DNA from: Butyrivibrio sp. NC2007
GTDB taxonomy: Bacteria > Bacillota > Clostridia > Lachnospirales > Lachnospiraceae
Direction: 5' to 3'
DNA: 64,000 nt
Assembly (NCBI RefSeq): GCF_000421405.1
Contig: NZ_ATWY01000002.1
Coordinates: 1 to 64,000 of the forward strand
This document shows positions 17,976 to 27,520 of this stretch, piece after piece (position 1 is the first letter of the stretch; the number at the start of each line of letters is the position of its first letter). The translations under genes were made by a program, and so were the position numbers. The notes beneath the pieces were generated by a model that did no database searches, was not told the origin of the DNA, and worked only from the letters and a program-made list of their open reading frames with translations.

Positions 17976-18010
17976 ATTATTGTAGATATGTGAATATTAT
18001 TGTAACTATG
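17976..18010. promoter_or_regulatory. direct-repeat operator in the transporter-araC intergenic region
   Basis: Two copies of a 15-bp word, ATTATTGTAGATATG (17976-17990) and ATTATTGTAACTATG (17996-18010), 20 bp apart. Direct half-sites about two helical turns apart are the usual target of AraC-family dimers. The proximal copy overlaps the weak -35 of the glycoside promoter, and the distal copy ends 27 bp before the araC-type start. Confidence 0.6.
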
Positions 18011-18037
18011 TTGCAAATTTGATTGTGCGGTAAATAT

Positions 18038-19237
18038 ATGAAAAACAATATCAAATACGTTATAAACACATTGCAGATAATCTATAACTCCACATTTATG
18101 CCGATCCACTTATTTGAGAACGGTAAGTGCATCAGCTCAATGCCGGTTTCCGAACTTCCTGAGGATTTTATAATCACATACAGAAACAGTCTCGTTCTGG
18201 GCAAAAAATCTTTACATTATTTTTCTACAAAAGAATTCTTACTTGTGGGAATTATAAAAAGTGATACAAATGATCTGGATATCGTTATGGGTCCTGTATC
18301 CACTACAGCTTTGTCTGAAGCAGACATTGACTCGCTGATAGCAAGCTACTCTCTGCCGGTTGATTACAAAGAACAGATTCGGGATTTTTACGACAGGACT
18401 CCTCGTTTTACCATGTCGCAGTTTCTGAATATAATGACTCTTATCAATAAAGAATTAAATGGAAATATAATCGATGTTTTCGAGTATTTTGGTTTTACCG
18501 ATAAGGCAAAAAAACAGAGCGTCGGAAAACATCATTCCCACGCTCTCATAGAAAACAAAGAACAGTCGCAGTTCCACGACACCTATTTTTTTGAGCAGCA
18601 ATACTATGGCTACATAGAAAGAGGAGACCTTGACGGTCTTCAGCATTTCATTCAGCAAGTACCCTCTTTTACAGAAGGACGTACCTCAAACGATTCACTG
18701 CGTCAGGCAAAAAACATTTTCATTTCGACCACTGCAATAATAACCCGTCGGGCAATAGCCGGCGGTCTTGATATCGAAACAGCTTATCAGCTTTCCGATT
18801 CCTATATCCAGGAGGCTGAAAAAATGTCCGATCAGGCTTCAATCCTGGCTCTAAACGCAACTGCTGCAATTGACTTTACAAGCCGCGTGGCAGAAGCCAG
18901 GATACCAAAAGGCATGCCCGAGGACATCTATCTCGCAATCCAGTTTATTGCAAACCACGTTAATCAAAACATTTCAGTTGAAGATATTGCTAAGCATTTA
19001 AACATGGACAGAACCACCCTGTCCAAAAAGTTTAAAAGAGCACTTGGCTTTAATATCAGCTCTTACATCATGCGACGTAAACTGGAAGAAGCAAAGAGTC
19101 TTCTCACCTACACTGACAAGACCATCAGCGAGATCAGTGAGTATCTATGCTTCTCTACACAGAGTTACTTTCAGAACGTTTTTAAAGCCAAATACGGCAT
19201 GACGCCAAAGGAATACAGGAAGAATCAGAAGAAATAA
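18038..19237 (+). CDS. AraC family transcriptional regulator
   Basis: About 399 residues. The last 100 form the AraC double helix-turn-helix (SVEDIAKHLNMDRTTLSKKFKRALG and ISEYLCFSTQSYFQNVFKAKYGMTPKEYRK). The long N-terminal part is an unassigned sensor that presumably detects a sugar from the neighbouring glycoside pathway. ATG 18038 is preferred over a TTG at 18023; the ribosome site is weak. It is divergent from the transporter operon with direct-repeat sites between. Confidence 0.88.
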   Translation: MKNNIKYVINTLQIIYNSTFMPIHLFENGKCISSMPVSELPEDFIITYRNSLVLGKKSLHYFSTKEFLLVGIIKSDTNDLDIVMGPVSTTALSEADIDSLIASYSLPVDYKEQIRDFYDRTPRFTMSQFLNIMTLINKELNGNIIDVFEYFGFTDKAKKQSVGKHHSHALIENKEQSQFHDTYFFEQQYYGYIERGDLDGLQHFIQQVPSFTEGRTSNDSLRQAKNIFISTTAIITRRAIAGGLDIETAYQLSDSYIQEAEKMSDQASILALNATAAIDFTSRVAEARIPKGMPEDIYLAIQFIANHVNQNISVEDIAKHLNMDRTTLSKKFKRALGFNISSYIMRRKLEEAKSLLTYTDKTISEISEYLCFSTQSYFQNVFKAKYGMTPKEYRKNQKK

Positions 19238-19253
19238 TTCCGCTCATAACAGC

Positions 19254-20171
19254 TTATCTTCTCGCGCTTGCTGCCATACGGTGATAGGTATGACGTATGC
19301 CACGTATACTGATGCTGTAGGCCATGATGTTCTTAGGCGCAGCAATACCGGGATGACCGCTGTCTCCAATGTGGTGAATATCGGTTCCTGTCTGTTTGCA
19401 CATAAGAGCAATCTGTTTGATGGTCTCCTCGTCAGTGCCCTCCTGGCTGGTTCCGATGGCAGTCATGGAGAGTCTACCCTTTTTGTGGATGTAGCTTACT
19501 CTCTCCCTTGCCCATTCCACAGTGATTCCCGGAACAGTTCCGGGCGCAGGAAGAAGAATTATATCCGCACCTGCCTCAGCAAAGGCATCGATGTCTTCCA
19601 TAGTCAGGATTGCATCGGCACCCTCTGTGATGATGCCTGCAGCATGCATCTTGCCGGAGGCGATGATAATATCATCTCCGACAGCTTCTTTTATCTCTCT
19701 GATGGCATTAAGAATTCCCTCGTTGGTTACACCGATACCCGGGTTACCGGTTATGAGGATCATGTTGACTCCCATGTCTCTTGCACGAACAGCATTCTCC
19801 GCATTTGCTATGCGCCCTTTTGTAAGAGCCCAGGGGTTGTCAGAGCCTTCAATGATCTTGCCCGGCTCCAGATTGATAGCAAGCGGAAGTCCGGTCAGCT
19901 CTTTTATCAGGCGCGCCGTATCCTGGGGCTCATGCTCAGGAATCCCCTTAACATCAGGGTTCCAGACATCAAAGATATTGCAGAGAATAAAGTCTGAACC
20001 AAAAGCTGCACAGAGCTCGGCATTGGATACGTCCTCGCACTGAGGTGTAAACATGCCGATACACTCGGTCATAAGAGTCCTTCCCTCACTCTCAGCTATA
20101 GCGCTAAGGAGATCTTTTTTACCCATCTTCTCAAAATCACTTGCAAAGCTGTTTAAGATTCTTTTACCCAT
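19254..20171 (-). CDS. DUF7916-like TIM-barrel protein
   Basis: About 305 residues resembling proteins often annotated as haloacid-dehalogenase-like but predicted to be TIM barrels related to phosphoenolpyruvate-mutase-like enzymes. Visible: ESEGRTLMTECIG near the start, MGVNMILITGNPGIGV, GADIILLPAPGTVPG and HHIGDSGHPGIA. No reaction can be assigned. ATG 20171 follows GAGGG; a GTG at 20186 is the alternative. It is last in an M42-MATE-DUF operon and converges with the AraC gene. Confidence 0.65.
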   Translation of the reverse strand: MGKRILNSFASDFEKMGKKDLLSAIAESEGRTLMTECIGMFTPQCEDVSNAELCAAFGSDFILCNIFDVWNPDVKGIPEHEPQDTARLIKELTGLPLAINLEPGKIIEGSDNPWALTKGRIANAENAVRARDMGVNMILITGNPGIGVTNEGILNAIREIKEAVGDDIIIASGKMHAAGIITEGADAILTMEDIDAFAEAGADIILLPAPGTVPGITVEWARERVSYIHKKGRLSMTAIGTSQEGTDEETIKQIALMCKQTGTDIHHIGDSGHPGIAAPKNIMAYSISIRGIRHTYHRMAASARR

Positions 20172-20193
20172 AATCCATACCCTCACGAATCGC

Positions 20194-21534
20194 TTATCTG
20201 GTCAGATCTTTGACCCATTTATATTTCCTTAGTCTTATCATAACCCACGGAATCTTGCCCACTTCATCAAGGCAGGTGCAGGCGTAAACGGCAAGTGGTG
20301 ACCAGTGGAATACAAATGCTCCGCACAGCGCCAGAGGAATAGCTATCATCCACATGCTCACTATAAGACTGTAGAGGTCAAATATTGTATCTCCTCCGCC
20401 ATCAAGAACTCCGTTGATAGTAACTGTGTTGACACATCTTCCGATCATGTAAAAAGACATGATGACCATCATCCAGACAAGATATCCACGGGCTTTGTCA
20501 GTAAGAATAACCCCATTAACAACAAGAGGCGTTACGGCCAGGACTATTCCCATGGAAATAAAGCCTATAACAAAAGAAATCTTCGTGAGCCTGATTCCGT
20601 ATTTTTTGCCCTGTTCAAGGCGACCGGCGCCAAGCTCGTTACCTACAATGATCCCCGCTGCGCTTCCTATACCGTTGCACATGCAGCACACAAGGTCTCT
20701 TACTACTGCAGCCACAGAATTGGCAGCTGCTGCGTCAACTCCCATGTGTCCCATGATTGCCGTATATGATGTAAAGCCTACTCCCCAGCACAGGCCACCA
20801 CCCATAAGAGGCAGACACTGCCTGAAGAAGTCCTTCACAAGCCCACTCGATATACTGAACATACGGCCAAGTGCCGGCCTTATATAGGTATTCTTCGTAG
20901 ATACTAAAAGACATATAGCCAGCTCTATCACTCTGGCTATTGTGGTCGCAAGCGCTGCTCCCTTGGCTTCCATTGCAGGAATGCCAAAGAGTCCAAAGAT
21001 GAGAATTGCATTAAATATGATGTTAATTACAACCGCTGCTGAACTGATAAGTGCTCCGGCCTTTACATTCTCGGTGACCTTCATGATAGTAAGATAACAC
21101 TGGGAAACTCCGGTTATAAGGTACGACCAGCCGGCTATCCTAAGATATGAACTACCGATGGCAATAAGTTCCTTATCTCCTGCAAATATTGACATCAGCA
21201 TCCCGGGACAAAACTCGCAAAAGGCAAAGAACAGAACTGATACCATTCCGCAGAACATCAGCATCAGGTCAAATATATCTTCCAGTGTCCTCTTATTGCC
21301 CTTGCCCCAGTACTGCGCTCCCAGAATTGCTCCTGCTGCCGTTGCTGCTGAGAGGAACATATTCTGGACAAACTGGATCTGCGTCGCAAGAGAAACTGCC
21401 GTCATCTGCGCCTGGGCAACTCGTCCAAGCATAAGGGCATCACAAGCTGCCACCAGCGCCAGCATCAGACTCTGAAGGGCAATTGGCAACGATATTCTTA
21501 TTAGATTTCTGTAAAATGATCTATTGTCATTCAT
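20194..21534 (-). CDS. MATE family efflux transporter
   Basis: About 446 residues with 12 membrane segments in two homologous halves, typical of Na+ or H+ coupled multidrug/metabolite MATE exporters. The start region NLIRISLPIALQSLMLALV is characteristic. ATG 21534 is chosen because it begins just after the M42 stop; the frame upstream lies inside that gene. Confidence 0.88.
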   Translation of the reverse strand: MNDNRSFYRNLIRISLPIALQSLMLALVAACDALMLGRVAQAQMTAVSLATQIQFVQNMFLSAATAAGAILGAQYWGKGNKRTLEDIFDLMLMFCGMVSVLFFAFCEFCPGMLMSIFAGDKELIAIGSSYLRIAGWSYLITGVSQCYLTIMKVTENVKAGALISSAAVVINIIFNAILIFGLFGIPAMEAKGAALATTIARVIELAICLLVSTKNTYIRPALGRMFSISSGLVKDFFRQCLPLMGGGLCWGVGFTSYTAIMGHMGVDAAAANSVAAVVRDLVCCMCNGIGSAAGIIVGNELGAGRLEQGKKYGIRLTKISFVIGFISMGIVLAVTPLVVNGVILTDKARGYLVWMMVIMSFYMIGRCVNTVTINGVLDGGGDTIFDLYSLIVSMWMIAIPLALCGAFVFHWSPLAVYACTCLDEVGKIPWVMIRLRKYKWVKDLTR

Positions 21535-21550
21535 ACTAGCTTTATTCCCA

Positions 21551-22597
21551 TCATAGAGCATATCCGATGAGAAGGCGAAGCACGTTCTCAGCACCGTCCC
21601 TGTGGCTTCTCTCATAGCCGTGAGAAGCATAAACACCTGCTCCGATAAGGCCGTGCTTAAGATCAACTCCGGATCTTAAGGTTGCCTCAACGTCACTTCC
21701 GTAGTGAGGGTAGATGTCAACCGCATAGTCGGCACCGCTCTCTTTGGCAGCTGTCACAAGACCTTTTACGATGTCGTAGCTGTAAGGGCCACCACTGTCC
21801 TTAGCGCAGATTGATACCTGCTTCTCAGTACATGTAAGTCCATCCCCTACACATCCCATATCTACTGAGATTGCCTCAGTGCAGCCTTCCGGAACGCTTC
21901 CGCTTCCGCCATGTCCAACCTCTTCAAATACTGTGATATGAGCATAAAGAGCTCTCTTTGGAGTGACCTTTTTATCCTTGATATATTTGGCAAGTCCAAG
22001 AAGAATTCCTACGCTGAGCTTGTCATCCAGGAATCTTGATTTGATATATCCTGACTTAGTTACTCTCACATTTGGCTCAAAGCATACGATATCGCCAACG
22101 GAGATTCCAAGCTTCTCCGTATCCTCTTTCTTCTTCACATCTTCATCAAGAACAACCTCACAGTTCTCCCAGGTTCTCTTGGTATCATCATACTCGCCGT
22201 TTACATGAATCGAGGCGTTATTTAGCTGGAATGTGCCCTCGTAGATTCCGTCAAACTTGGTAACAACCCTGACATTCTCTGTCTCTGCATTGTTGGGGTT
22301 CATTCCGCCAAGATTGGTAAGCTGAAGCCTTCCGTTATCTTTGATGGTAGCAACCATTCCGCCAAGGGTATCTGTATGAGCTTCAAGGAGAAGTCCGTTC
22401 TTTTTATCCTTCCCTGTAAGGTCAACTATAATGCCTCCCTTATTTGTGGTCTTTGTCTTAAATCCAAGGCTCTCGAATTCCTTTTTTACCCAGGCTGCAG
22501 CTTCCTTAGTGTACCCTGTAGGTGAGTCGATATTTAACAGCTCTGTTGTCTTGTCAACAATAAAATCCGTATATTTGTTAAGCACTATCTTTTTCAT
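21551..22597 (-). CDS. M42 family metallopeptidase
   Basis: About 348 residues of the M42 glutamyl-aminopeptidase/cellulase-M type. Metal ligands are visible in LEAHTDTLGG, SRFLDDKLSVG, EEVGHGGSG and the C-terminal GVYASHGYERSH. It is a cytoplasmic di-zinc aminopeptidase, probably recycling peptides. ATG 22597 follows GGAGAA; an in-frame ATG at 22615 lacks a site. It heads the operon with MATE and DUF7916-like genes. Confidence 0.88.
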   Translation of the reverse strand: MKKIVLNKYTDFIVDKTTELLNIDSPTGYTKEAAAWVKKEFESLGFKTKTTNKGGIIVDLTGKDKKNGLLLEAHTDTLGGMVATIKDNGRLQLTNLGGMNPNNAETENVRVVTKFDGIYEGTFQLNNASIHVNGEYDDTKRTWENCEVVLDEDVKKKEDTEKLGISVGDIVCFEPNVRVTKSGYIKSRFLDDKLSVGILLGLAKYIKDKKVTPKRALYAHITVFEEVGHGGSGSVPEGCTEAISVDMGCVGDGLTCTEKQVSICAKDSGGPYSYDIVKGLVTAAKESGADYAVDIYPHYGSDVEATLRSGVDLKHGLIGAGVYASHGYERSHRDGAENVLRLLIGYAL

Positions 22598-22623
22598 TTC
22601 AATTCTCCGTTTCATTTATACTT

Positions 22624-22641
22624 TGATCAAATGTTTGATCA
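22624..22641. promoter_or_regulatory. palindromic operator upstream of the M42 operon
   Basis: A perfect 18-bp palindrome: 8-bp arms TGATCAAA and TTTGATCA around TG. It lies 27 bp before the M42 start, just upstream of a TATAAA (-10-like, minus strand). A dimeric repressor site is likely; the regulator is not in the window. Confidence 0.55.
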
Positions 22642-22714
22642 TACGTCACGTAAGTACATTCTACACCAGTTTGGTGCTAATATAGAATAAGAATATTTCA
22701 TTTAGGAGGGTCAT

Positions 22715-23739
22715 ATGGGAAGAAATCACGAAGTCGTTACAAGTCATCCGCTTTTGGACTCTCAGGGCGAACTTACAGAGCCCGGCTGGTCCAGATCTCT
22801 TTTGCAAAAATATGACAGATCGGCTATAAAAGCCCCTAAGTGGCGCATCAAAGAATGGGACTACTATCTGGTCCTCTCCGATAAATTCGCCGGAGCATTC
22901 ACTATCTCCGATGACGGATACATCGGTCTTCAGTCCGTGTCTCTCCTTACATTTGGAGATAAGCCCAAGGAGCACACCGAGACCATCCTAAATACTTTCC
23001 CCATGGGAAAGCTTTCTCTTCCGTCGTCCTCGGAAAGCGGCATTACGGAATATAAAGATGACCGCCTGCAGATGAAGTTTGAAGCACTTGACGGCAAAAG
23101 GCATATCACTTGCCACTTCGATAACTTCTATAAGGGAAACGCCTTTGAGTGCAATATATATCTCGAGCAGCCAAAGATGGATTCAATGGTAATCGCAACA
23201 CCCTGGGATAAAAAACACTGTTTAACTACAATCAGAAGATCAATTGCATGAGAGCCTCGGGCTATATGAGCTATGGCGGCCATAGATATACCTTCAACCC
23301 GGCCACGGATTTTGGAACTCTGGACTGGGGCCGTGGCGTCTGGACCTATGACAACACCTGGAACTGGGGTTCAGGTAACTGCGATGTAAACGGAAAAGCT
23401 TTTGGTTTTAATATAGGTTATGGTTTCGGCAACACAAAAGCCGCCACAGAAAACATCATTTTCTATGACGGCGTTGCTCATAAACTGGATGATATCACTT
23501 TCCATATCCCGGAAAGCTCATATATGGATCCCTGGAAGTTCACATCTTCCGACGGTCGTTTTGAGATGGATTTCGTTCCCGTCCTGGACAGGGCTGCATG
23601 TCTTGACTATAAGGTAATAGTCTCAGACCAGCATCAGGTATTCGGAAGACTGACCGGTACAGCAATCCTTGATAACGGCGAAAAAATCCATGTAAAAGAC
23701 ATGATGTGCTTCGCAGAGAAAGTCCACAACAGATATTAA
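22715..23739 (+). pseudogene. DUF2804 family protein, interrupted by a single-base frameshift
   Basis: Two abutting frames together give one DUF2804 protein of about 341 residues. Residues 1-168 end at WDKKHC, after which the first frame drifts into nonfamily sequence and stops at 23251. The other frame resumes from TTT at 23221 with FNYNQKINCMRASGY and continues through TFNPATDFGTLDWGRGVWTYD to the end. One missing T in the T tract at 23221-23223 explains it. The family function is unknown. AGGAGGG precedes the ATG at 22715. It may be a true pseudogene, a strain-specific mutation or a sequencing error. Confidence 0.85.
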
Positions 23740-23744
23740 TACTC

Positions 23745-24797
23745 TCATGCCTTAACAGCCCATCTGAGCTTGGTGGATTTACTCCTGGGGTTTATCCTCT
23801 GCTCTTCGGCTGAAGGTCTTGTGACGTCCTCTGAGATCTCGCTGTATATTCCTTCTTTGTAAAGTGCCTTAAAAGACTTCTTGACCAGCCTGTCCTCTCC
23901 CGAGTGGAATGTCAGGATGGCTACTCTTGCGCCGGGATTTAGAATACCCGGAAGCTTTTCAAGGAATGAATAGAGCACCTCAAATTCGCTGTTTACATCT
24001 ATTCTGAGGGCCTGGAAAACTCTCGCACAGCTCTTTTTGACAGCGTCCTTTTTCTCCTCCTTAGGGACCTTCCAAAGGGCAGATTCTATAGCTCCTCTCA
24101 GGGCTGTTGTCGTATCCATGGCATCGCCCTTTTTCATTAGTGAAAAGACCTTGTCGGCAATCTCTTCAGCATAGGGCTCGTCAGAGTTTTCTATAAGCAT
24201 ACCAACAAACTCATCCCTGGTGATATTGTGAAGTCTCTCTGCAGCAGACTCTCCGTGCTCAGGATCAAGCCGAAGATCAAGAGGGCCATCAATCTTATAT
24301 GAAAAGCCCCTCTTGGGATCATCTATCTGCATAGAAGAAACGCCAAGGTCAGCCAGAACAAAGTCAAATTTGCCGGTCTCTTCGCAAACTTTATCTATAT
24401 TGGCGAAATTGATGAGCCTGAACTTAAATATGTCCTCATCAAAGCCTGCATCCCTAAGTCTCTCCACAGTCTTTTTAGACTCTATCGGATCCACGTCAAG
24501 GCCATATACACAACCGCTTCCCTTAAGTTCTTCAAGCATCTTCCTGGTATGTCCGCCATAACCAAGAGTACAGTCAAGCCCCTGCTCACCGGGCTCAATC
24601 TTAAGAACCTCCAGGATCTCTTTTACCATAATGGAAATGTGCATTCCTGCAGGAGTTGAGCCCTTGGAAATAACATGTGCCACTGTATCGGCATACTTCT
24701 CAGGGTTCTGCTCTTTATACTTTTCTTCAAATTTTTTCGGGTACTTCCCCGAGTAATGAACTCTTCTTTTATGCTTTTCTTCCATTGTCCCATTCAT
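23745..24797 (-). CDS. rsmH: 16S rRNA (cytosine(1402)-N(4))-methyltransferase RsmH-like
   Basis: A 350-residue SAM-dependent methyltransferase modifying C1402 of 16S rRNA. The SAM site is LDCTLGYGGHTRKM, followed by YGLDVDP; AILTFHSGEDRLVKKSF is the C-terminal signature. It carries an extra 50 or so charged residues before the usual start and stands outside any division/cell-wall cluster, so it may be a second paralogue. The start is uncertain (24797 or 24785). It begins directly after the terminator of the upstream gene. Confidence 0.85.
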   Translation of the reverse strand: MNGTMEEKHKRRVHYSGKYPKKFEEKYKEQNPEKYADTVAHVISKGSTPAGMHISIMVKEILEVLKIEPGEQGLDCTLGYGGHTRKMLEELKGSGCVYGLDVDPIESKKTVERLRDAGFDEDIFKFRLINFANIDKVCEETGKFDFVLADLGVSSMQIDDPKRGFSYKIDGPLDLRLDPEHGESAAERLHNITRDEFVGMLIENSDEPYAEEIADKVFSLMKKGDAMDTTTALRGAIESALWKVPKEEKKDAVKKSCARVFQALRIDVNSEFEVLYSFLEKLPGILNPGARVAILTFHSGEDRLVKKSFKALYKEGIYSEISEDVTRPSAEEQRINPRSKSTKLRWAVKA

Positions 24798-24798
24798 C

Positions 24799-24836
24799 CA
24801 AAAAGCCCCCTTGGTTATCTGCCAAGGAGGCCTTAT
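24799..24836 (-). terminator. intrinsic terminator after the UDP-glucose dehydrogenase gene
   Basis: On the minus strand GCCTCCTTGG, a short loop, then CCAAGGGGGC and TTTTT. It lies between ugd and rsmH. Confidence 0.85.
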
Positions 24837-24842
24837 TCTCTA

Positions 24843-26027
24843 TTATTCGTTTCCAAACAGATCTCTTGTATAAACCTTGTCCACAACATCCTTAAGCTCA
24901 TCTGTGAGGCGATTTGCGATGATGAAATCACACTCTTTCTTGAACTTATCAAGGTCTCTTTCTACTTTTGAATTGAAGAAATCGTCATCCTTAAGAGTTG
25001 GCTCATAAACCACACACTCGATGCCTCTTGACTTGATTCGCTTCATGATGCCCTGGATGGCTGACTGTCTGAAGTTATCAGAGCCGGCCTTCATGGTAAG
25101 CCTGTATACTCCAACCTTATTGGGGTGAAGGGCCCAGACTCTGTCGGCGATGAAGTCTTTCCTTGTCCTGTTGGCATCAACGATGGCTGTAATGAGGTTG
25201 TTGGGAACATCCTCATAGTTGGCAAGGAGCTGTTTGGTATCCTTGGGCAGGCAATATCCGCCATATCCAAAGGATGGATTGTTATAAAAGTCTCCTACTC
25301 TCGGGTCAAGACATACACCCTGGATGATGTTCCTGGTGTTAAGGCCTCTGACCTCAGCGTAGGTATCAAGCTCATTAAAGAAGGATACACGGAGCGCTAA
25401 ATAAGTATTGGCAAAGAGCTTAACGGACTCAGCCTCAGTGCTGTTCATAAAAAGAACATCCACCTTCTCTTTAAGTGCTCCCTGCTTAAGAAGGTCTGCA
25501 AACATGTGAGCCTTCTCATCAGCTTCCTCGCTCTGTGTGTTGTATCCCACAATTATCCTTGATGGATAAAGGTTATCATACAGTGCATGTCCCTCTCTTA
25601 AAAACTCGGGAGAGAACATGATGTGATTTGTGTGATAGGTCTCTGCGAGTTCCTCTGTATATCCTACAGGTATAGTAGACTTGATTATGATGTAAGCATC
25701 AGGATTCTCTTTTCTGACCTGATCAACTACGCTTAAAACCGAAGAGGTATCAAAGTAGTTGAGTTTCTCATCGTAGTTGGTAGGAGTTGAAATGATTACA
25801 AAGTCTGCATCCTCATAGGCTTCTGAAGCATTGAGTGTCGCATGGAGTCTTAAATCCTTGGTTGAGAGATACTCCTCAATCTCCTTATCTACGATCGGAG
25901 AAATCCTTTTGTTGATCATGTCGACCTTCTCAGGTATGACATCTACTGCAGTTACATCATTAAACTGCGATAAAAGAACTGAATTGGACATTCCTACATA
26001 TCCGGTTCCCACTACTGCTATTTTCAT
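24843..26027 (-). CDS. ugd: UDP-glucose 6-dehydrogenase
   Basis: A 394-residue nucleotide-sugar dehydrogenase oxidising UDP-glucose to UDP-glucuronate for surface polysaccharides. The NAD site is [10 protein letters not shown] at the N-terminus; the catalytic cysteine sits in [12 protein letters not shown] (near residue 255). AGGAAAA precedes the ATG, which overlaps the PilZ gene stop by four bases. Closely related UDP-ManNAc or UDP-GlcNAc dehydrogenases cannot be fully excluded. Confidence 0.87.
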   Translation of the reverse strand: MKIAVVGTGYVGMSNSVLLSQFNDVTAVDVIPEKVDMINKRISPIVDKEIEEYLSTKDLRLHATLNASEAYEDADFVIISTPTNYDEKLNYFDTSSVLSVVDQVRKENPDAYIIIKSTIPVGYTEELAETYHTNHIMFSPEFLREGHALYDNLYPSRIIVGYNTQSEEADEKAHMFADLLKQGALKEKVDVLFMNSTEAESVKLFANTYLALRVSFFNELDTYAEVRGLNTRNIIQGVCLDPRVGDFYNNPSFGYGGYCLPKDTKQLLANYEDVPNNLITAIVDANRTRKDFIADRVWALHPNKVGVYRLTMKAGSDNFRQSAIQGIMKRIKSRGIECVVYEPTLKDDDFFNSKVERDLDKFKKECDFIIANRLTDELKDVVDKVYTRDLFGNE

Positions 26028-26380
26028 GAATTATTTTCCTGTTCCTTTAACTGGTCTTCTACGGTCTCATAGACCTCAATTCTCATCTTGTCTGAGTCAG
26101 GCATTCCGATAAATATTCCGCCGTACTGGAAAACATCGTCAACCTTGGCAGCTCTGACAATCTGGACAAACACATGAAGAACTTCCTTAGTCCAAAGAGT
26201 AAGGTTAGCCTCATAGTTATTGCCAATAGTAAGCTGGGCATCAGTCGAAAATCCCAGACCGTCTCTCGAACAGTCATGGATCTCAATCTGCGCTGTCTGT
26301 GCCTCGTCGTTACCTCCGAGTTTTTTTAGAATGATCTCACCTGTAAGCTGACGTCTTCTGTGTTTTCTCTTTTCTTCCAT
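26024..26380 (-). CDS. PilZ domain protein (c-di-GMP receptor)
   Basis: A 118-residue single PilZ domain. The N-terminal arginine-rich RKHRRRQL provides the RxxxR motif, and DCSRDGLGF fits the D/NxSxxG motif; both bind c-di-GMP. It overlaps ugd by 4 bp (translational coupling), which suggests c-di-GMP control of polysaccharide precursor synthesis. GGGGGTGCAC precedes the ATG. Confidence 0.82.
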   Translation of the reverse strand: MEEKRKHRRRQLTGEIILKKLGGNDEAQTAQIEIHDCSRDGLGFSTDAQLTIGNNYEANLTLWTKEVLHVFVQIVRAAKVDDVFQYGGIFIGMPDSDKMRIEVYETVEDQLKEQENNS

Positions 26381-26447
26381 TGTGCACCCCCGTGGTTTGA
26401 AGAATTGATAGTAACCTAGCTTCTTTTATTTTATCACAATTATGGCT

Positions 26448-27509
26448 CTAATGCTCTTTATCATAGAAAAAGCAAGCGTCACCAAAGGAAAAGAATCTGT
26501 ATCTCTCCTTTATTGCTTCCTCATATGCTGAAAGTACGTGCTCTCTGCCTGCCAGTGCTGAAACCAGCATAACAAGTGTAGACTCGGGAAGATGGAAATT
26601 GGTGATAAGGCAGTCTGTAACCTTAAACTTATATCCCGGGTAGATAAAGATTGAGGTATCATCGGACTTTTCTGTAAGTTTTCCGTTCTCATCCGCAGCA
26701 CTCTCAATGGTTCTGCAGCTGGTGGTGCCAACACAGATAACTCTGTGGCCGGACTCTTTTGCCCTGTTGATCTTCTCTGCAGCTTCTGCAGTTACCTGAT
26801 ACCACTCGGAATGCATTATGTGTTCTTTGACATTGGTAACCTTAACGGGTCTGAAGGTGCCAAGACCTACGTGAAGAGTTACAAATGCAAGATCTACACC
26901 CTTATCCTGAATCTTCTGAAGGAGCTCATTTGTAAAATGAAGTCCTGCTGTAGGAGCTGCTGCCGAGCCGTCATACTTGGCATAGACAGTCTGGTACATG
27001 TTCTTGTCCTGAAGCTTGTGTGTGATATATGGAGGAAGTGGCATCTCGCCAAGTTTATCCAAGACCTCTTCCCATATTCCTTCGTAAAAGAACTTTACCA
27101 GTCGGTTACCGTCTTCCACAACCTCAGTTATCTCAGCTGTGAGGATACCGTCGCCAAAACTTACTCTTGCTCCCGGACGGAGCTTTTTGCCCGGCTTAAC
27201 AAGGCACTCCCAGAGATCTGCTCCCCTTCTCTTAAGAAGCAGTATCTCCACTGCAGCACCTGTCTCTTCCTTTACACCAAGGAGCCTTGCAGGGATAACC
27301 TTGGTATTATTAAGTACAAGGCAGTCCCCGGGCTCTAAATAGTTTATTATCTCACTGAACACATGGTGCTCTACTTCTCCGGTCTTTTTGTCCACTGTAA
27401 GAAGCCTGCACTCATCTCTTCTTAAAAGAGGATCCTGTGCTATAAGCTCCTGTGGAAGGTCGAAGTAGTAGTCCGCTGTGCTCAGTCCAATTTCTTTGTT
27501 TTCACTCAT
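26448..27509 (-). CDS. queA: tRNA preQ1(34) S-adenosylmethionine ribosyltransferase-isomerase QueA
   Basis: A 353-residue enzyme transferring and isomerising the ribosyl group of SAM to preQ1 in tRNA, forming epoxyqueuosine. Family landmarks: [15 protein letters not shown] at the N-terminus, [10 protein letters not shown] mid-protein, [11 protein letters not shown], and [17 protein letters not shown] near the C-terminus. Length is normal. The ribosome site is weak. It follows the M18 peptidase by 11 bp. Confidence 0.95.
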   Translation of the reverse strand: MSENKEIGLSTADYYFDLPQELIAQDPLLRRDECRLLTVDKKTGEVEHHVFSEIINYLEPGDCLVLNNTKVIPARLLGVKEETGAAVEILLLKRRGADLWECLVKPGKKLRPGARVSFGDGILTAEITEVVEDGNRLVKFFYEGIWEEVLDKLGEMPLPPYITHKLQDKNMYQTVYAKYDGSAAAPTAGLHFTNELLQKIQDKGVDLAFVTLHVGLGTFRPVKVTNVKEHIMHSEWYQVTAEAAEKINRAKESGHRVICVGTTSCRTIESAADENGKLTEKSDDTSIFIYPGYKFKVTDCLITNFHLPESTLVMLVSALAGREHVLSAYEEAIKERYRFFSFGDACFFYDKEH

Positions 27510-27520
27510 TATTTTCTATA

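Noticed and set aside
23216-23226. Programmed -1 ribosomal frameshift in the DUF2804 gene
   Set aside because: GTTTAAC looks slippery but is out of phase with the zero-frame codons, and the family is not known to use recoding.
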